Assembly (NCBI GenBank): GCA_028288595.1
Contig: JAQBNK010000065.1
Coordinates: 1 to 44,318 of the forward strand
From: Chitinophagaceae bacterium
Lineage (GTDB): Bacteria; Bacteroidota; Bacteroidia; Chitinophagales; Chitinophagaceae
DNA: 44,318 bases
Direction: 5' to 3'
Below are positions 33,546-41,676 of the stretch, one piece after another; within the stretch, counting starts at the first letter, position 1; each line of letters opens with the position of its first letter. Both the position numbers and the translations under genes were made by a program. The notes under the pieces are model-generated. The model searched no databases. It was not told the origin of the DNA and saw nothing but the letters and a program-made list of their open reading frames with translations.

Positions 33546-33635
33546 ATGAATACCCCCAACCTTCAGAACGAAACGCTCCAGGAGTCTGTTTTCTTCCTAA
33601 TTGTTGCCATGATGGTTTTTATTCTTGTACACTAG
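33546..33635 (+). CDS. Candidate 29-residue single-span membrane peptide
   Basis: An ATG at 33546 opens 29 codons to a TAG at 33633. The product has a polar, Gln/Asn-rich N-terminus (NTPNLQNETLQES) and then one hydrophobic span (VFFLIVAMMVFILV) ending in His. This is the layout of small membrane peptides that join transport or respiratory complexes. It occupies the only open part of the mtgA-aminotransferase gap. Support is composition and position only. Confidence 0.4.
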   Translation: MNTPNLQNETLQESVFFLIVAMMVFILVH

Positions 33636-33643
33636 TTCGCATT

Positions 33644-33651
33644 TATCTTTG
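33644..33651 (+). promoter_or_regulatory. Putative -7 element for the aminotransferase
   Basis: TATCTTTG matches TAnnTTTG exactly, 14 bases before the GTG start at 33666. The transcript would have a very short leader. A TTG at 33625-33627 is at 16 bases, shorter than the usual spacing. Confidence 0.4.
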
Positions 33652-33665
33652 GGCAAAAGAAACAA

Positions 33666-34814
33666 GTGAAGATCACTTCGAAACTGCCCGATGTTGGCAC
33701 TACCATTTTTACAACAATGAGCCAGTTGGCCATACAGTACAATGCCATCAATCTTGGCCAGGGCTTTCCCGATTTTTTTATGAGCCCGGAATTAACCAGT
33801 TTAGTTTCTAAAGCAATGAGTGAAGGCTTTAACCAGTATGTGCACATGAATGGCTTTCCTTTACTAAGAGAACGCCTCGCAGAAAAAATGAAAAAGCTGT
33901 ATGATGCGACTATCGATCCGGCCGATGAAATAACTATAACACCCGGTGGCACTTATGCAATTTATACAGCGCTGACAAGTGTGTTGCATGCAGGAGATGA
34001 AGTAATTGTTTTCGAGCCTGCTTATGATAGTTATATCCCTAATATAACGATCAATGGCGCTATTCCTGTTTTGATCTCTCTGCAATTCCCGGATTATTCT
34101 ATTCCATGGGATGAAGTAAGAAGAAAGATTACTTCGAAAACAAGAATGATCATGATCAATAGCCCACACAATCCCACAGGTGCGGTGCTGAATGAAAACG
34201 ATATTGAACAATTGAAAGCCATTACTGCCGGAACAAATATTCTAATTCTCAGTGATGAAGTATATGAGCATTTGATCTTTGATGATCTGCCGCATTTAAG
34301 CATGCTTAAATACCCCGATTTACTAGAAAGAAGTTTTGTTTGTTTCTCATTTGGAAAAACTTATCACTGCACCGGATGGAAATTAGGCTATGCCGTTGCT
34401 CCGGGAGCTTTCATGAATGAATTTAGAAAAGTGCACCAGTTTAATTGCTTCAGCTGCGATACGCCCAAGCAGGTTGCGCTGGCAGAATACCTTTTGAATG
34501 AAGAAGCGTACCTATCACTCGGGTCTTTCATTCAAAAGAAGCGGGATTATTTTAATCAATTAATGAAGGACACACCTTTAATTCCTGTGCCTTCTCATGG
34601 AAGTTATTTTCAGTGTTATAGTTACGGGCATTTAACCAATGAGAATGATATGGATTATGCGATCAGGCTTACAAAAGAGGCCGGGGTTACTACTGTTCCT
34701 GTTTCTGCATTTTATAAAACTGCAGAAGATAATAAGGTACTTCGTTTTTGTTTCGCTAAAAAGGAGGAAACATTAAAGCTTGCGGTTGACAACCTTGCCC
34801 GCTTTTATAAATAG
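33666..34814 (+). CDS. Methionine-type aminotransferase (YbdL-like, class I/II PLP)
   Basis: A 382-residue fold-type I PLP enzyme with KLPDVGTTIFTTMSQLAIQY and INLGQGFPDFFMSPEL, the YbdL/kynurenine-aminotransferase N-terminus. Other landmarks are NSPHNPTGAVL, ILSDEVYEHLIF and SFGKTYHCTGWKLGY (PLP Lys231). E. coli YbdL prefers methionine, histidine and phenylalanine. The start is a GTG at 33666, chosen because the family N-terminus begins just there and the next ATG would cut into it. Together with the omega-amidase at 23.7 kb it could form the transaminase/omega-amidase route that drains keto-acid amides; this link is inference. Confidence 0.9.
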   Translation: MKITSKLPDVGTTIFTTMSQLAIQYNAINLGQGFPDFFMSPELTSLVSKAMSEGFNQYVHMNGFPLLRERLAEKMKKLYDATIDPADEITITPGGTYAIYTALTSVLHAGDEVIVFEPAYDSYIPNITINGAIPVLISLQFPDYSIPWDEVRRKITSKTRMIMINSPHNPTGAVLNENDIEQLKAITAGTNILILSDEVYEHLIFDDLPHLSMLKYPDLLERSFVCFSFGKTYHCTGWKLGYAVAPGAFMNEFRKVHQFNCFSCDTPKQVALAEYLLNEEAYLSLGSFIQKKRDYFNQLMKDTPLIPVPSHGSYFQCYSYGHLTNENDMDYAIRLTKEAGVTTVPVSAFYKTAEDNKVLRFCFAKKEETLKLAVDNLARFYK

Positions 34815-34898
34815 CAATAATTCCACCGGGGAAGAACCGGCGTGGTAAAAGCTCTATATTTATCGCTCACTATATTTTATTAAATTAATTCAACCCAT

Positions 34899-36950
34899 AT
34901 GCAACCTGCAAAAATTTTCCTGGTCATATTAACACTGGCATTTGTTAATGCCCAATCACAGCAGCAAAATGCTAATCCACTCCTTATTCATTCCAATGCT
35001 CCTCTTGCATTTGATAAAGTAACCGCGGAAACTATCCGGGACGCTGGTACAGCGGTAATTAAATTGTCAGACGACCGCATTAATAAAATAACCCGTGTTC
35101 CTGCGGGTAAACGCACAGACGTAAATACATTGCTTGCTACAGATGAACTGCTGTACGAGCTTACGGACCTGTCTGCTAAACTTAGTCTTATTTCACAGAC
35201 TTATATGAGTGATGCGGCAAGAGACGCGGCTAACGAAGCATCAGAAAAAATATCAACTTATAGTAATGATCTTTATTTGAATGATGGTTTATATAATGCG
35301 CTTAAACAATTCGCCTCCTCGCCTGCAGCAAAACAAATCAAACCCAATCATAAAAAATTCCTGGATGAAACGCTCGTTGCATTTGAAAAGAACGGAATGA
35401 AATTACGCGTTGCACAACGGGAAGAATTAAAGTCCATTAACCAAAAAGTTATTTCTTTCGGATTACAATTCGATAAAAATATCGCTGAATATAAAGACAG
35501 TGTAAAGTTTACGGAAGCTCAACTGGCAGGTGTTCCTGTAAACACAAAAGCAAAATGGAAAAGACCCGATGGAAATTATATAGTTTATGTAAATGGACCG
35601 AACAGTATTGATATTGCCCGTTATGCAGATAACAGTGATACGAGAAAAACAATGTTCCTTGCTTATAATAACAGGGCGTTTCCCAAAAACATCCAGGCAC
35701 TTGATAGTTTATTTTATTACAGGCAACAGCTTGCAGATAAATTAGGCTTCAATAGTTATGCTGCTTATGCCGTAATTGATAAAATGGCAAAGTCGCCTGC
35801 AACAGTATGGAATTTTGAAAATGATCTTATTGCTAAACTTGCTCCTAATGTAACAAGAGACCTGGCAGAATTAAAACAAATAAAGCAGCGGTATGAGCCA
35901 GCTTCAACCGGTTTAAATAACTGGGACATTAGTTACTACACCAAAAAACTGCTGGATAGTAAATACCAGCTTAACACCGATGAGGTTAAGCAATATTTTG
36001 AAATGAATAATACACTGAGGGGCATGTTTACCGTGTACCAGAAATTATTCGGCATAGAAATAAAAGAAACGCAAGCTGTTCCCAAATGGCACGAGAAAGT
36101 AAGGACCTATGAAATGTTTAAGGATGGAAAAAAAATAGGAAGCTTTCTTCTTGATCTTTTTCCGAGGCCCAACAAGTACACCCATTTTGCCTGTTTCCCG
36201 ATTAATGAATATCGTATAGCCAATAATAAGGAGGTGCTTCCGGTATCTGCTCTGATCTGTAATTTCCCTGAGGGCAATGAGAATGAACCTTCATTATTAA
36301 ATCATAGCGATGTGATCACGCTCTTTCATGAGTTTGGCCACCTGGTTCATAGCATGCTGGGCAGGTCAGATATTGCGATACAGGGACCATTCTTTGTTAA
36401 AGGCGATTTTACAGAAGCCCCTTCCCAGTTTTTAGAAAACTGGGTGTGGGAATATGATGCATTAAAATTGTTTGCACGTCATTACAAAACCGGGCAAACA
36501 TTACCATTGTCTTTGTTTAATAAAATGAAGCAGGCACAATTGTTTCAAAGCGGCGCCGGTACTATGCGACAGGTTTATTTGGGCGTTCTCGATTTTACTT
36601 ATCATGATAAATACAACAGTATTAGAGAAAAGGATATTAATAAAGTATCTGAAGAGCTATTTTCTCTAAATCAGCTTCCGTTTGTCCCGGGCAATCATTT
36701 CATTGCAAGCTTTACCCATTTAAACGGTTATGCAGCTAATTACTATGGTTATTTATGGTCGAAGGTCTTTGCGCAGGATATGTTCTCCGCTTTTAAAAAG
36801 AATGGCGTGATGGATGCAAAAACCGGTTTACGATACAGGAAGGAAATACTGGAAAAAGCCGCTACTATTGATGAAATGCAGATGCTGAGAAATTTTTTGG
36901 GGAGAGAACCGAATGCAAATGCTTTTTTAGAAACACTTGGCCTGAAATAA
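34899..36950 (+). CDS. M3-family zinc oligopeptidase, exported
   Basis: A 683-residue protein with a signal peptide (about 20 residues, ending near VNAQS). The zinc motif is LFHEFGHLVHSML (H477-E478-x2-H481), and FTEAPSQFLENWVWE supplies the third ligand; both are standard for the thimet oligopeptidase/Dcp family. It degrades short peptides, and the signal peptide puts it in the periplasm. A strong terminator follows. Confidence 0.93.
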   Translation: MQPAKIFLVILTLAFVNAQSQQQNANPLLIHSNAPLAFDKVTAETIRDAGTAVIKLSDDRINKITRVPAGKRTDVNTLLATDELLYELTDLSAKLSLISQTYMSDAARDAANEASEKISTYSNDLYLNDGLYNALKQFASSPAAKQIKPNHKKFLDETLVAFEKNGMKLRVAQREELKSINQKVISFGLQFDKNIAEYKDSVKFTEAQLAGVPVNTKAKWKRPDGNYIVYVNGPNSIDIARYADNSDTRKTMFLAYNNRAFPKNIQALDSLFYYRQQLADKLGFNSYAAYAVIDKMAKSPATVWNFENDLIAKLAPNVTRDLAELKQIKQRYEPASTGLNNWDISYYTKKLLDSKYQLNTDEVKQYFEMNNTLRGMFTVYQKLFGIEIKETQAVPKWHEKVRTYEMFKDGKKIGSFLLDLFPRPNKYTHFACFPINEYRIANNKEVLPVSALICNFPEGNENEPSLLNHSDVITLFHEFGHLVHSMLGRSDIAIQGPFFVKGDFTEAPSQFLENWVWEYDALKLFARHYKTGQTLPLSLFNKMKQAQLFQSGAGTMRQVYLGVLDFTYHDKYNSIREKDINKVSEELFSLNQLPFVPGNHFIASFTHLNGYAANYYGYLWSKVFAQDMFSAFKKNGVMDAKTGLRYRKEILEKAATIDEMQMLRNFLGREPNANAFLETLGLK

Positions 36951-36967
36951 TCTCCATCCGGATACAC

Positions 36968-36996
36968 AAAGCCGCCTAGTAGGGCGGCTTTTTTTT
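36968..36996 (+). terminator. Intrinsic terminator after the M3 peptidase gene
   Basis: AAGCCGCC (to 36976) and GGCGGCTT (36983-36990) form a GC-rich stem with a six-base loop and a T-run to 36996. Confidence 0.9.
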
Positions 36997-37144
36997 GTTT
37001 TAAGACATCCAAGGGAACCTTTTCGTCCTGTTATTTTACCGCTTGTCACATTCTAAAATAGGTCGAATTTAATAATCATGTTGATTTTCAACGATTTATA
37101 GTCGATAAACTACTGTGCTCAAAACATTACCTCAAAAAACATGA

Positions 37145-37163
37145 TACTATGTGTTGCATAGTA
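37145..37163. promoter_or_regulatory. Candidate PadR operator
   Basis: TACTATG (37145-37151) and CATAGTA (37157-37163) form a perfect seven-base inverted repeat with a TGTTG spacer. The -33 TTG of the predicted operon promoter lies inside it. PadR-family regulators bind dyads of this size and often repress their own operon. Confidence 0.55.
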
Positions 37164-37184
37164 CCTAAAAGTTGTGCATCTTTG
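37154..37184 (+). promoter_or_regulatory. Putative promoter of the padR-pspC operon
   Basis: TTG (37154-37156), a 20-base spacer and CATCTTTG (37177-37184), one mismatch to TAnnTTTG. It lies about 85 bases before the small gene at 37270. The rest of the 319-bp gap (36951-37269) holds only the upstream terminator and this region. Confidence 0.45.
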
Positions 37185-37269
37185 TGTTGTCAATGTGAGA
37201 CAATGGTGAAAAGGATAAAAAAAACCGGACGCCAGGAATAAGAAAGCAAAAACATTAAAAATATAAGTT

Positions 37270-37455
37270 ATGAAAACGCAATCAACACAACTCTTACCAG
37301 CAATCAACCAGAACGATTTAGACCGTTTAACCCATGTAGTGAAAGAAACAGTTGCTACCAGCCTGGAAAACCAGGCAAAAGTTTTCAGCGCCGCTGATCT
37401 TTGGAAGATTCAGCGCACAAGAAAAATGAGAGTTCAGAGAAGGATGATCGCCTAA
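37270..37455 (+). CDS. Small basic protein at the head of the padR operon
   Basis: A 61-residue protein: a polar helical N-terminus (NQNDLDRLTHVVKETVATSLE), then FSAADLWKIQR and a very basic tail (TRKMRVQRRMIA). No signal peptide. The FSAADLWKIQR segment resembles small proteins I recall from Bacteroidota next to PadR/PspC genes, but I cannot verify this here. It lies between the operon promoter and padR, supporting a real gene. Confidence 0.6.
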   Translation: MKTQSTQLLPAINQNDLDRLTHVVKETVATSLENQAKVFSAADLWKIQRTRKMRVQRRMIA

Positions 37456-37456
37456 A

Positions 37457-37507
37457 CGTGAATCGTGAGTCGTGAATGCATTCACGTTTGACGATTCCCT
37501 ATTGACG
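37457..37507. repeat. Heptamer repeats in inverted arrangement (CGTGAAT / ATTCACG)
   Basis: Three units CGTGAAT, CGTGAGT, CGTGAAT (37457-37477) face four units ATTCACG, TTTGACG, ATTCCCT, ATTGACG (37480-37507). The junction forms a perfect 16-base palindrome at 37471-37486. The array begins two bases after the stop of the small gene and lies inside the padR operon, so its transcript could fold into a hairpin. Confidence 0.85.
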
Positions 37508-37607
37508 AAGCTCAGTAAAGAACCAAAGCACAAGAGTGCGACGCCACTGAAGCTGAAGAAAGAACAAAAGCTGGATAAACAAAAATTCAAAATAAAAACT
37601 CCGAACC

Positions 37608-37994
37608 ATGGATATTCAAAATACACAAAGCCAGATGCGCAAAGGGGTGCTGGAGTTTTGCATCTTATCTATCATTCGCCAGGGTGAAGTTTACCCGAGT
37701 GATATTGTTGACAAGATGAAAGCAGCCAACCTCCATATACTGGAGGGTACCCTTTACCCTTTGTTAACCCGGTTGAAAAACGCAGGGCTGCTTACCTATC
37801 GTTGGGTGGAAAGCAGCTCAGGGCCGCCCCGCAAATATTTCCTGATGACCGATAAGGGCCTTGAGTTCTACGGTGAACTGGAAAGAACATGGGAGGAACT
37901 CGCCAACGCAGTACACGCCCTCACCGGCGGAGATGCCGCAAACCAACCAACAGACCAAAATCCCAACTCAAACCAATTAAACGCTGAACAATGA
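37608..37994 (+). CDS. PadR-family transcriptional regulator
   Basis: The 128-residue protein has the PadR winged-helix domain: MRKGVLEFCILSIIRQGEVYPSDIVDKMK, then ILEGTLYPLLTRLKNAGLLTYRWVES and GPPRKYFLMTDKG. A short Asn/Gln-rich tail follows. PadR proteins act as dimeric repressors responding to stress or small molecules. The stop overlaps the pspC start (ATGA), so the two are translationally coupled. The dyad at 37145-37163 is its best candidate operator. Confidence 0.93.
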   Translation: MDIQNTQSQMRKGVLEFCILSIIRQGEVYPSDIVDKMKAANLHILEGTLYPLLTRLKNAGLLTYRWVESSSGPPRKYFLMTDKGLEFYGELERTWEELANAVHALTGGDAANQPTDQNPNSNQLNAEQ

Positions 37995-40258
37995 AAAAGG
38001 TAATCAACATAAACTTCCAGGGCAGGGTGATACCAATAGAGGAAACTGCTCACGATCTGCTTACGCAGTATGTGGATAGCCTGCGCCGTTTCTTCGCTAA
38101 TGAGGAAGGTCGCGACGAAATCATTAACGATATAGAAAGCAGGGTGGCTGAACTTTTTAGCGATATGCTGAAAAAAGGAAGCACCTGTATTACGGATGCG
38201 GATGTAAATGTAGTGATCGATAGTATGGGCCGTCCCGAAGATTTCGATGATGATGAAAACAGGGTAAAATCACAACTGGAAAATGAAGGCCGTGCAAATA
38301 CCGGGGATTTTTCTCAGCCACGCGGACGTTTGTTCCGGGATGAAAATGATAAAATACTTGGTGGTGTTTGTGCCGGTATAGCACATTATTTAAGAATAGA
38401 CCCCGCAATAGTTCGTATACTTTTCGCCATCATTTCTTTTGGTGGTTTTGGAACGGGCATCATCATCTATATATTATTATGGATCGTAGTGCCAAGCCGT
38501 GGCCTGGAAAAGAGCGCCATCCGTAAAAGATTATTCCGTAATCCTGATGACAGGGTTATTGCAGGTGTTGCCAGCGGTGTTGCCTCTTATTTTAATATCG
38601 CGGTTTGGATACCCAGGGTTGTGTTTGCATTCCCGCTTGTAGCAGGACTGTGCATATCTATATTCAGAAACATTTTCTGGAATTTTGATCCCTTCCCCTC
38701 TATCGTATTCGGATCTTTCGGCGGAACACTCTTTATTGTATACATAGTTTTATGGATGATCATTCCTGAAGCTAACAGTGCTTCTGAGAAACTGGAAATG
38801 AGAGGAGAGAAAGTAGACCTGAATACAATTAAAAATACGATCCAGGAAGACCTGGAAGGTTTTCGCAACCGTGCTGAAAACTGGGGTAAAGAATTTGGAA
38901 GCAAGGCCCAGCAGTGGGGACAGGATGTTGGAAAAACAATGAGTGAAAAAAAGATTTTTGAAAGAGCCAGCGCAACGGGGTCAGAGACGGGAAATTATGT
39001 ACGTCGCCGCGGTAGCCGCATAGGACATGCGATCGGTGTAATATTCAAAGCGTTTTTCCTTTTCATAGCAGGCATTCTTGCGTTTGCTTTATTAATGGCT
39101 TTGCTGGCGCTGATCTTTAGTGGTGTAAGCGTATTCCCTTTAAAAAATTATTTCCTTGAAGGTTTTGGTCAGAATACACTGGCGTGGTTTACCCTTCTTT
39201 TCTTCCTTGGCGTTCCAGTGGTGGCATTCATTACCTGGATCATCAGGCGCATCATGGGGATCAGGCCGGGAAGTCGCTCTCTCGGATGGATTTTCGGAGG
39301 ACTATGGGTGATCGGTTTGATCTCGGCAATAGTTCTCGCGGCATCAATAGCCAGGAGTTTTGATGCCGACGCAAGAGAGAAAGTAGATCTTCCAATGACA
39401 CAACCTTCTTCAGGAAAAGTAATAGTGCAGGTAGCCGATGCAAACATTAAGACTTATGGCCGGTGGTTTCACATGGATGGTATTGTAAACGTAACAGAAG
39501 ATAGTTTAGTTATCAATAATGTTCGCTTTCATATCGTGAAGAGTCCCGATACCGCTTTCCATATGTACATGACGAAATATAGTTCGGGCCGTGATGAAGA
39601 CAATGCCCTGACTAATGTAAAGGGTGTTCATTATGGAATTACCCAGCAGGATTCAGTACTGATTTTAGACCGCGGCTTTGCTGTAAAAAAAGGAACGAAG
39701 TTTCGCAACCAGCGTGTGATCGCAACTTTACAGATACCTATAGGACGGCATATTATGATCGACAGAAGTGTTTCAAGAAGATTAAACTGGTTCAGCTTTA
39801 ATAATGGCCATCGGAATAATGATGAATGGGATGAAGACTGGAATGATCAATACTGGGATTCAAATGTTGAATACATAATGACTCCCGGCGGATTGGAGAG
39901 AGCTGATAAAGCAACAAAATCTGAAGAAGACGATTCAAATACGCAAGACGAGTTAAAGTCAATAGAAGATCAGCAGAAAGAATTGGACCAGAGGAAAAAA
40001 GAACTCTTGAAAGACAGTACAGATTCTCTCCGGTATCATTATAAAGCTCCTGCCACTAACAAACCGGCGAAGCCATCAACACCGGTAACAAAAAAATCTG
40101 TAGCGGATGCTTCTGATAATAATGGATCACAAATAAAACAATCAATAAGATCAAAGACGGAAGCGATATTTAAAAAAGCAGCAGGTATGAATAATACAGA
40201 CGTTGAAATAAGTACGAATCCGTTTACACTGATATTAACAAAATTCCTTAGCAGGTAA
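37991..40258 (+). CDS. Large membrane protein with two PspC domains
   Basis: A 755-residue protein. A cytoplasmic N-terminus (1-105) contains INFQGRVIPIEETAHDLL and SMGRPEDFDDDE, as in HAAS-like regions of PadR partners. Two PspC domains follow at about 112-171 (RLFRDENDKILGGVCAGIAHYL) and 179-262 (RLFRNPDDRVIAGVASGVASYF). Then come three further hydrophobic segments (about 345-455), a long probably extracytoplasmic region and a charged helical Lys/Glu-rich part near the end. PspC proteins sense envelope stress; PadR-PspC pairs suggest stress-controlled expression. Confidence 0.9.
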   Translation: MKKVININFQGRVIPIEETAHDLLTQYVDSLRRFFANEEGRDEIINDIESRVAELFSDMLKKGSTCITDADVNVVIDSMGRPEDFDDDENRVKSQLENEGRANTGDFSQPRGRLFRDENDKILGGVCAGIAHYLRIDPAIVRILFAIISFGGFGTGIIIYILLWIVVPSRGLEKSAIRKRLFRNPDDRVIAGVASGVASYFNIAVWIPRVVFAFPLVAGLCISIFRNIFWNFDPFPSIVFGSFGGTLFIVYIVLWMIIPEANSASEKLEMRGEKVDLNTIKNTIQEDLEGFRNRAENWGKEFGSKAQQWGQDVGKTMSEKKIFERASATGSETGNYVRRRGSRIGHAIGVIFKAFFLFIAGILAFALLMALLALIFSGVSVFPLKNYFLEGFGQNTLAWFTLLFFLGVPVVAFITWIIRRIMGIRPGSRSLGWIFGGLWVIGLISAIVLAASIARSFDADAREKVDLPMTQPSSGKVIVQVADANIKTYGRWFHMDGIVNVTEDSLVINNVRFHIVKSPDTAFHMYMTKYSSGRDEDNALTNVKGVHYGITQQDSVLILDRGFAVKKGTKFRNQRVIATLQIPIGRHIMIDRSVSRRLNWFSFNNGHRNNDEWDEDWNDQYWDSNVEYIMTPGGLERADKATKSEEDDSNTQDELKSIEDQQKELDQRKKELLKDSTDSLRYHYKAPATNKPAKPSTPVTKKSVADASDNNGSQIKQSIRSKTEAIFKKAAGMNNTDVEISTNPFTLILTKFLSR

Positions 40259-40285
40259 GCTTCTTGGTTGAAGTTGGGAAACAAT

Positions 40286-40315
40286 GAACCCCGTCCTGGT
40301 CGCAGGATGGGGTTC
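40286..40315 (+). terminator. Strong hairpin after the padR-pspC operon
   Basis: GAACCCCGTCCTG (40286-40298) pairs with CAGGATGGGGTTC (40303-40315) over 13 positions including one G-T wobble, with a GTCG loop. The following sequence is pyrimidine-rich (TCTCCCTTTTATT) rather than a pure T-run. Confidence 0.75.
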
Positions 40316-40362
40316 TCCCTTTTATTGAGTAAGTGTTAATGTCTTTTATAAAAGAACGGCCA

Positions 40363-40941
40363 TTATTTCAAACCATCTTTTACAGCCTTTGCTTTTTCTA
40401 AATGCTGTTTTAAAACAGGAAGTGTTTTAGCGGCAAATGATTTTATATCCTGGTCTTTTGCGTCCTTAGATGCTTTTTCAAATTTCCTTACATCTTCTTC
40501 ATGATCATCTGTCATCATGCTCATATAAGCTTTATCGAAGTCGGCACCTTTCTTATTTTTCAGATCATTGATGTGCTTCATGTGATCCTCGCCGGGCATA
40601 TTTGGAATGGCAATATTTTTTAACCGGGCGATGGTGGTTAATTCAGCATCTGATTTTGTATGATCAGATACCATCAGTTGCCCAAATTCCTTTACCTGCG
40701 GAGATGCCGCATTGGTTGCTGCAATTTTACCCAGTTCAACTTCCATCATGCCTCCACTTGCGGCTTCAACTAAAAAGTTTTCGTCGGTTGCAAGACTATC
40801 ACCGGTGCCTTTTGTACTATCTATAGAATTATTTGCATCTTTCGCCATTTCAACACTGTCGTTTGAAGTTTTATCGCCGTTATTACATGCTATGGCAAGG
40901 CTTGTAGCCAGAACAATAAATGGCAAAACTATTTTTTTCAT
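40363..40941 (-). CDS. DUF4142 domain lipoprotein
   Basis: A 192-residue protein with a lipoprotein signal (SLAIAC, Cys19) and an Asp/Ser-rich linker. A DUF4142 helical bundle follows: DENFLVEAASGGMMEVELGKIAA, SPQVKEFGQLMVSDHTKSDAELT, and the C-terminal HEEDVRKFEKAS and TLPVLKQHLEKAKAV. The family has a ferritin-like four-helix shape and is abundant in Bacteroidota; its function is unknown. Confidence 0.9.
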   Translation of the reverse strand: MKKIVLPFIVLATSLAIACNNGDKTSNDSVEMAKDANNSIDSTKGTGDSLATDENFLVEAASGGMMEVELGKIAATNAASPQVKEFGQLMVSDHTKSDAELTTIARLKNIAIPNMPGEDHMKHINDLKNKKGADFDKAYMSMMTDDHEEDVRKFEKASKDAKDQDIKSFAAKTLPVLKQHLEKAKAVKDGLK

Positions 40942-41066
40942 AGTTATTTATTTTTTAGACAGATATGCGCTGCAATAAAAATGCCGATGGGTATTTTTTT
41001 AATAAATACCTGATCTGAAAAGCTGGCTGGCTGATTTACAAGTTCCGTAACCGAGAATAAAAACTT

Positions 41067-41219
41067 TTATTGAAACAATAACTGCTTAAAATGTGCGGCG
41101 ATATAGATTTCGCCGGCAAGCATAAGAATGGCAATTGTGTATGGAATGATATCGTGATATTCAAAAGGCTTAAATAGTCTCGCTGATATTTTTGACTTAT
41201 GATTAAGCTGGCGATCCAT
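41067..41219 (-). CDS. Candidate 50-residue single-span membrane protein
   Basis: An ATG at 41219 on the minus strand opens 50 codons to a TAA at 41067. The N-terminus is basic (DRQLNHKSKISARLFKPFE), followed by a hydrophobic span (IIPYTIAILMLAGEIYIAA) and a short tail (HFKQLLFQ). The positive-inside layout fits a small inner-membrane protein. It fills the otherwise empty gap between the DUF4142 gene and the small membrane protein at 41361. No family is recognised. Confidence 0.5.
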   Translation of the reverse strand: MDRQLNHKSKISARLFKPFEYHDIIPYTIAILMLAGEIYIAAHFKQLLFQ

Positions 41220-41360
41220 TACAAATAAAGTTACCAAATTTCTTTATCACAGTGTAGCTTGTATAAATTTTATATCTACCAAAAAATGTTCCCGGCTGAG
41301 GCTGAATAAACAATTGCCTTTCGCATCGCCTCTTAATTCTTTTTTATTAATTTTCCATTT

Positions 41361-41594
41361 ATGGTATCCAGAATCCGGGAATGGTTTAATGATTTATCCC
41401 CCTTAAAACAGCTCTGCATTCTTTTTACAGTTAACTGGCTCTACTGGTATATTACCTGGTATATCTTTGAACACTGGTTCGTTGAACGTGACTCATCTGC
41501 TGGTTACCAAATTTTACGTGCTATATGGATGTCCCTAGGGTGGACGCTCCTCTTTAACTGGTCAAAATTTAAAACAGTAATAAAACGGAGATAA
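41361..41594 (+). CDS. Small two-span membrane protein, function unknown
   Basis: A 77-residue protein with two hydrophobic segments (LCILFTVNWLYWYITWYIF and ILRAIWMSLGWTLLF), tryptophan/tyrosine-rich, with basic ends (SRIREWF and KFKTVIKRR). It is a plausible small inner-membrane protein. No family is recognised. Confidence 0.65.
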   Translation: MVSRIREWFNDLSPLKQLCILFTVNWLYWYITWYIFEHWFVERDSSAGYQILRAIWMSLGWTLLFNWSKFKTVIKRR

Positions 41595-41676
41595 TAATCA
41601 AGTTCATTATTGCATTTTTTTCAACCGGATTCCAGGTATAAAAAACCAGCCAGAAATCTGGTTGTATATTTAATAC

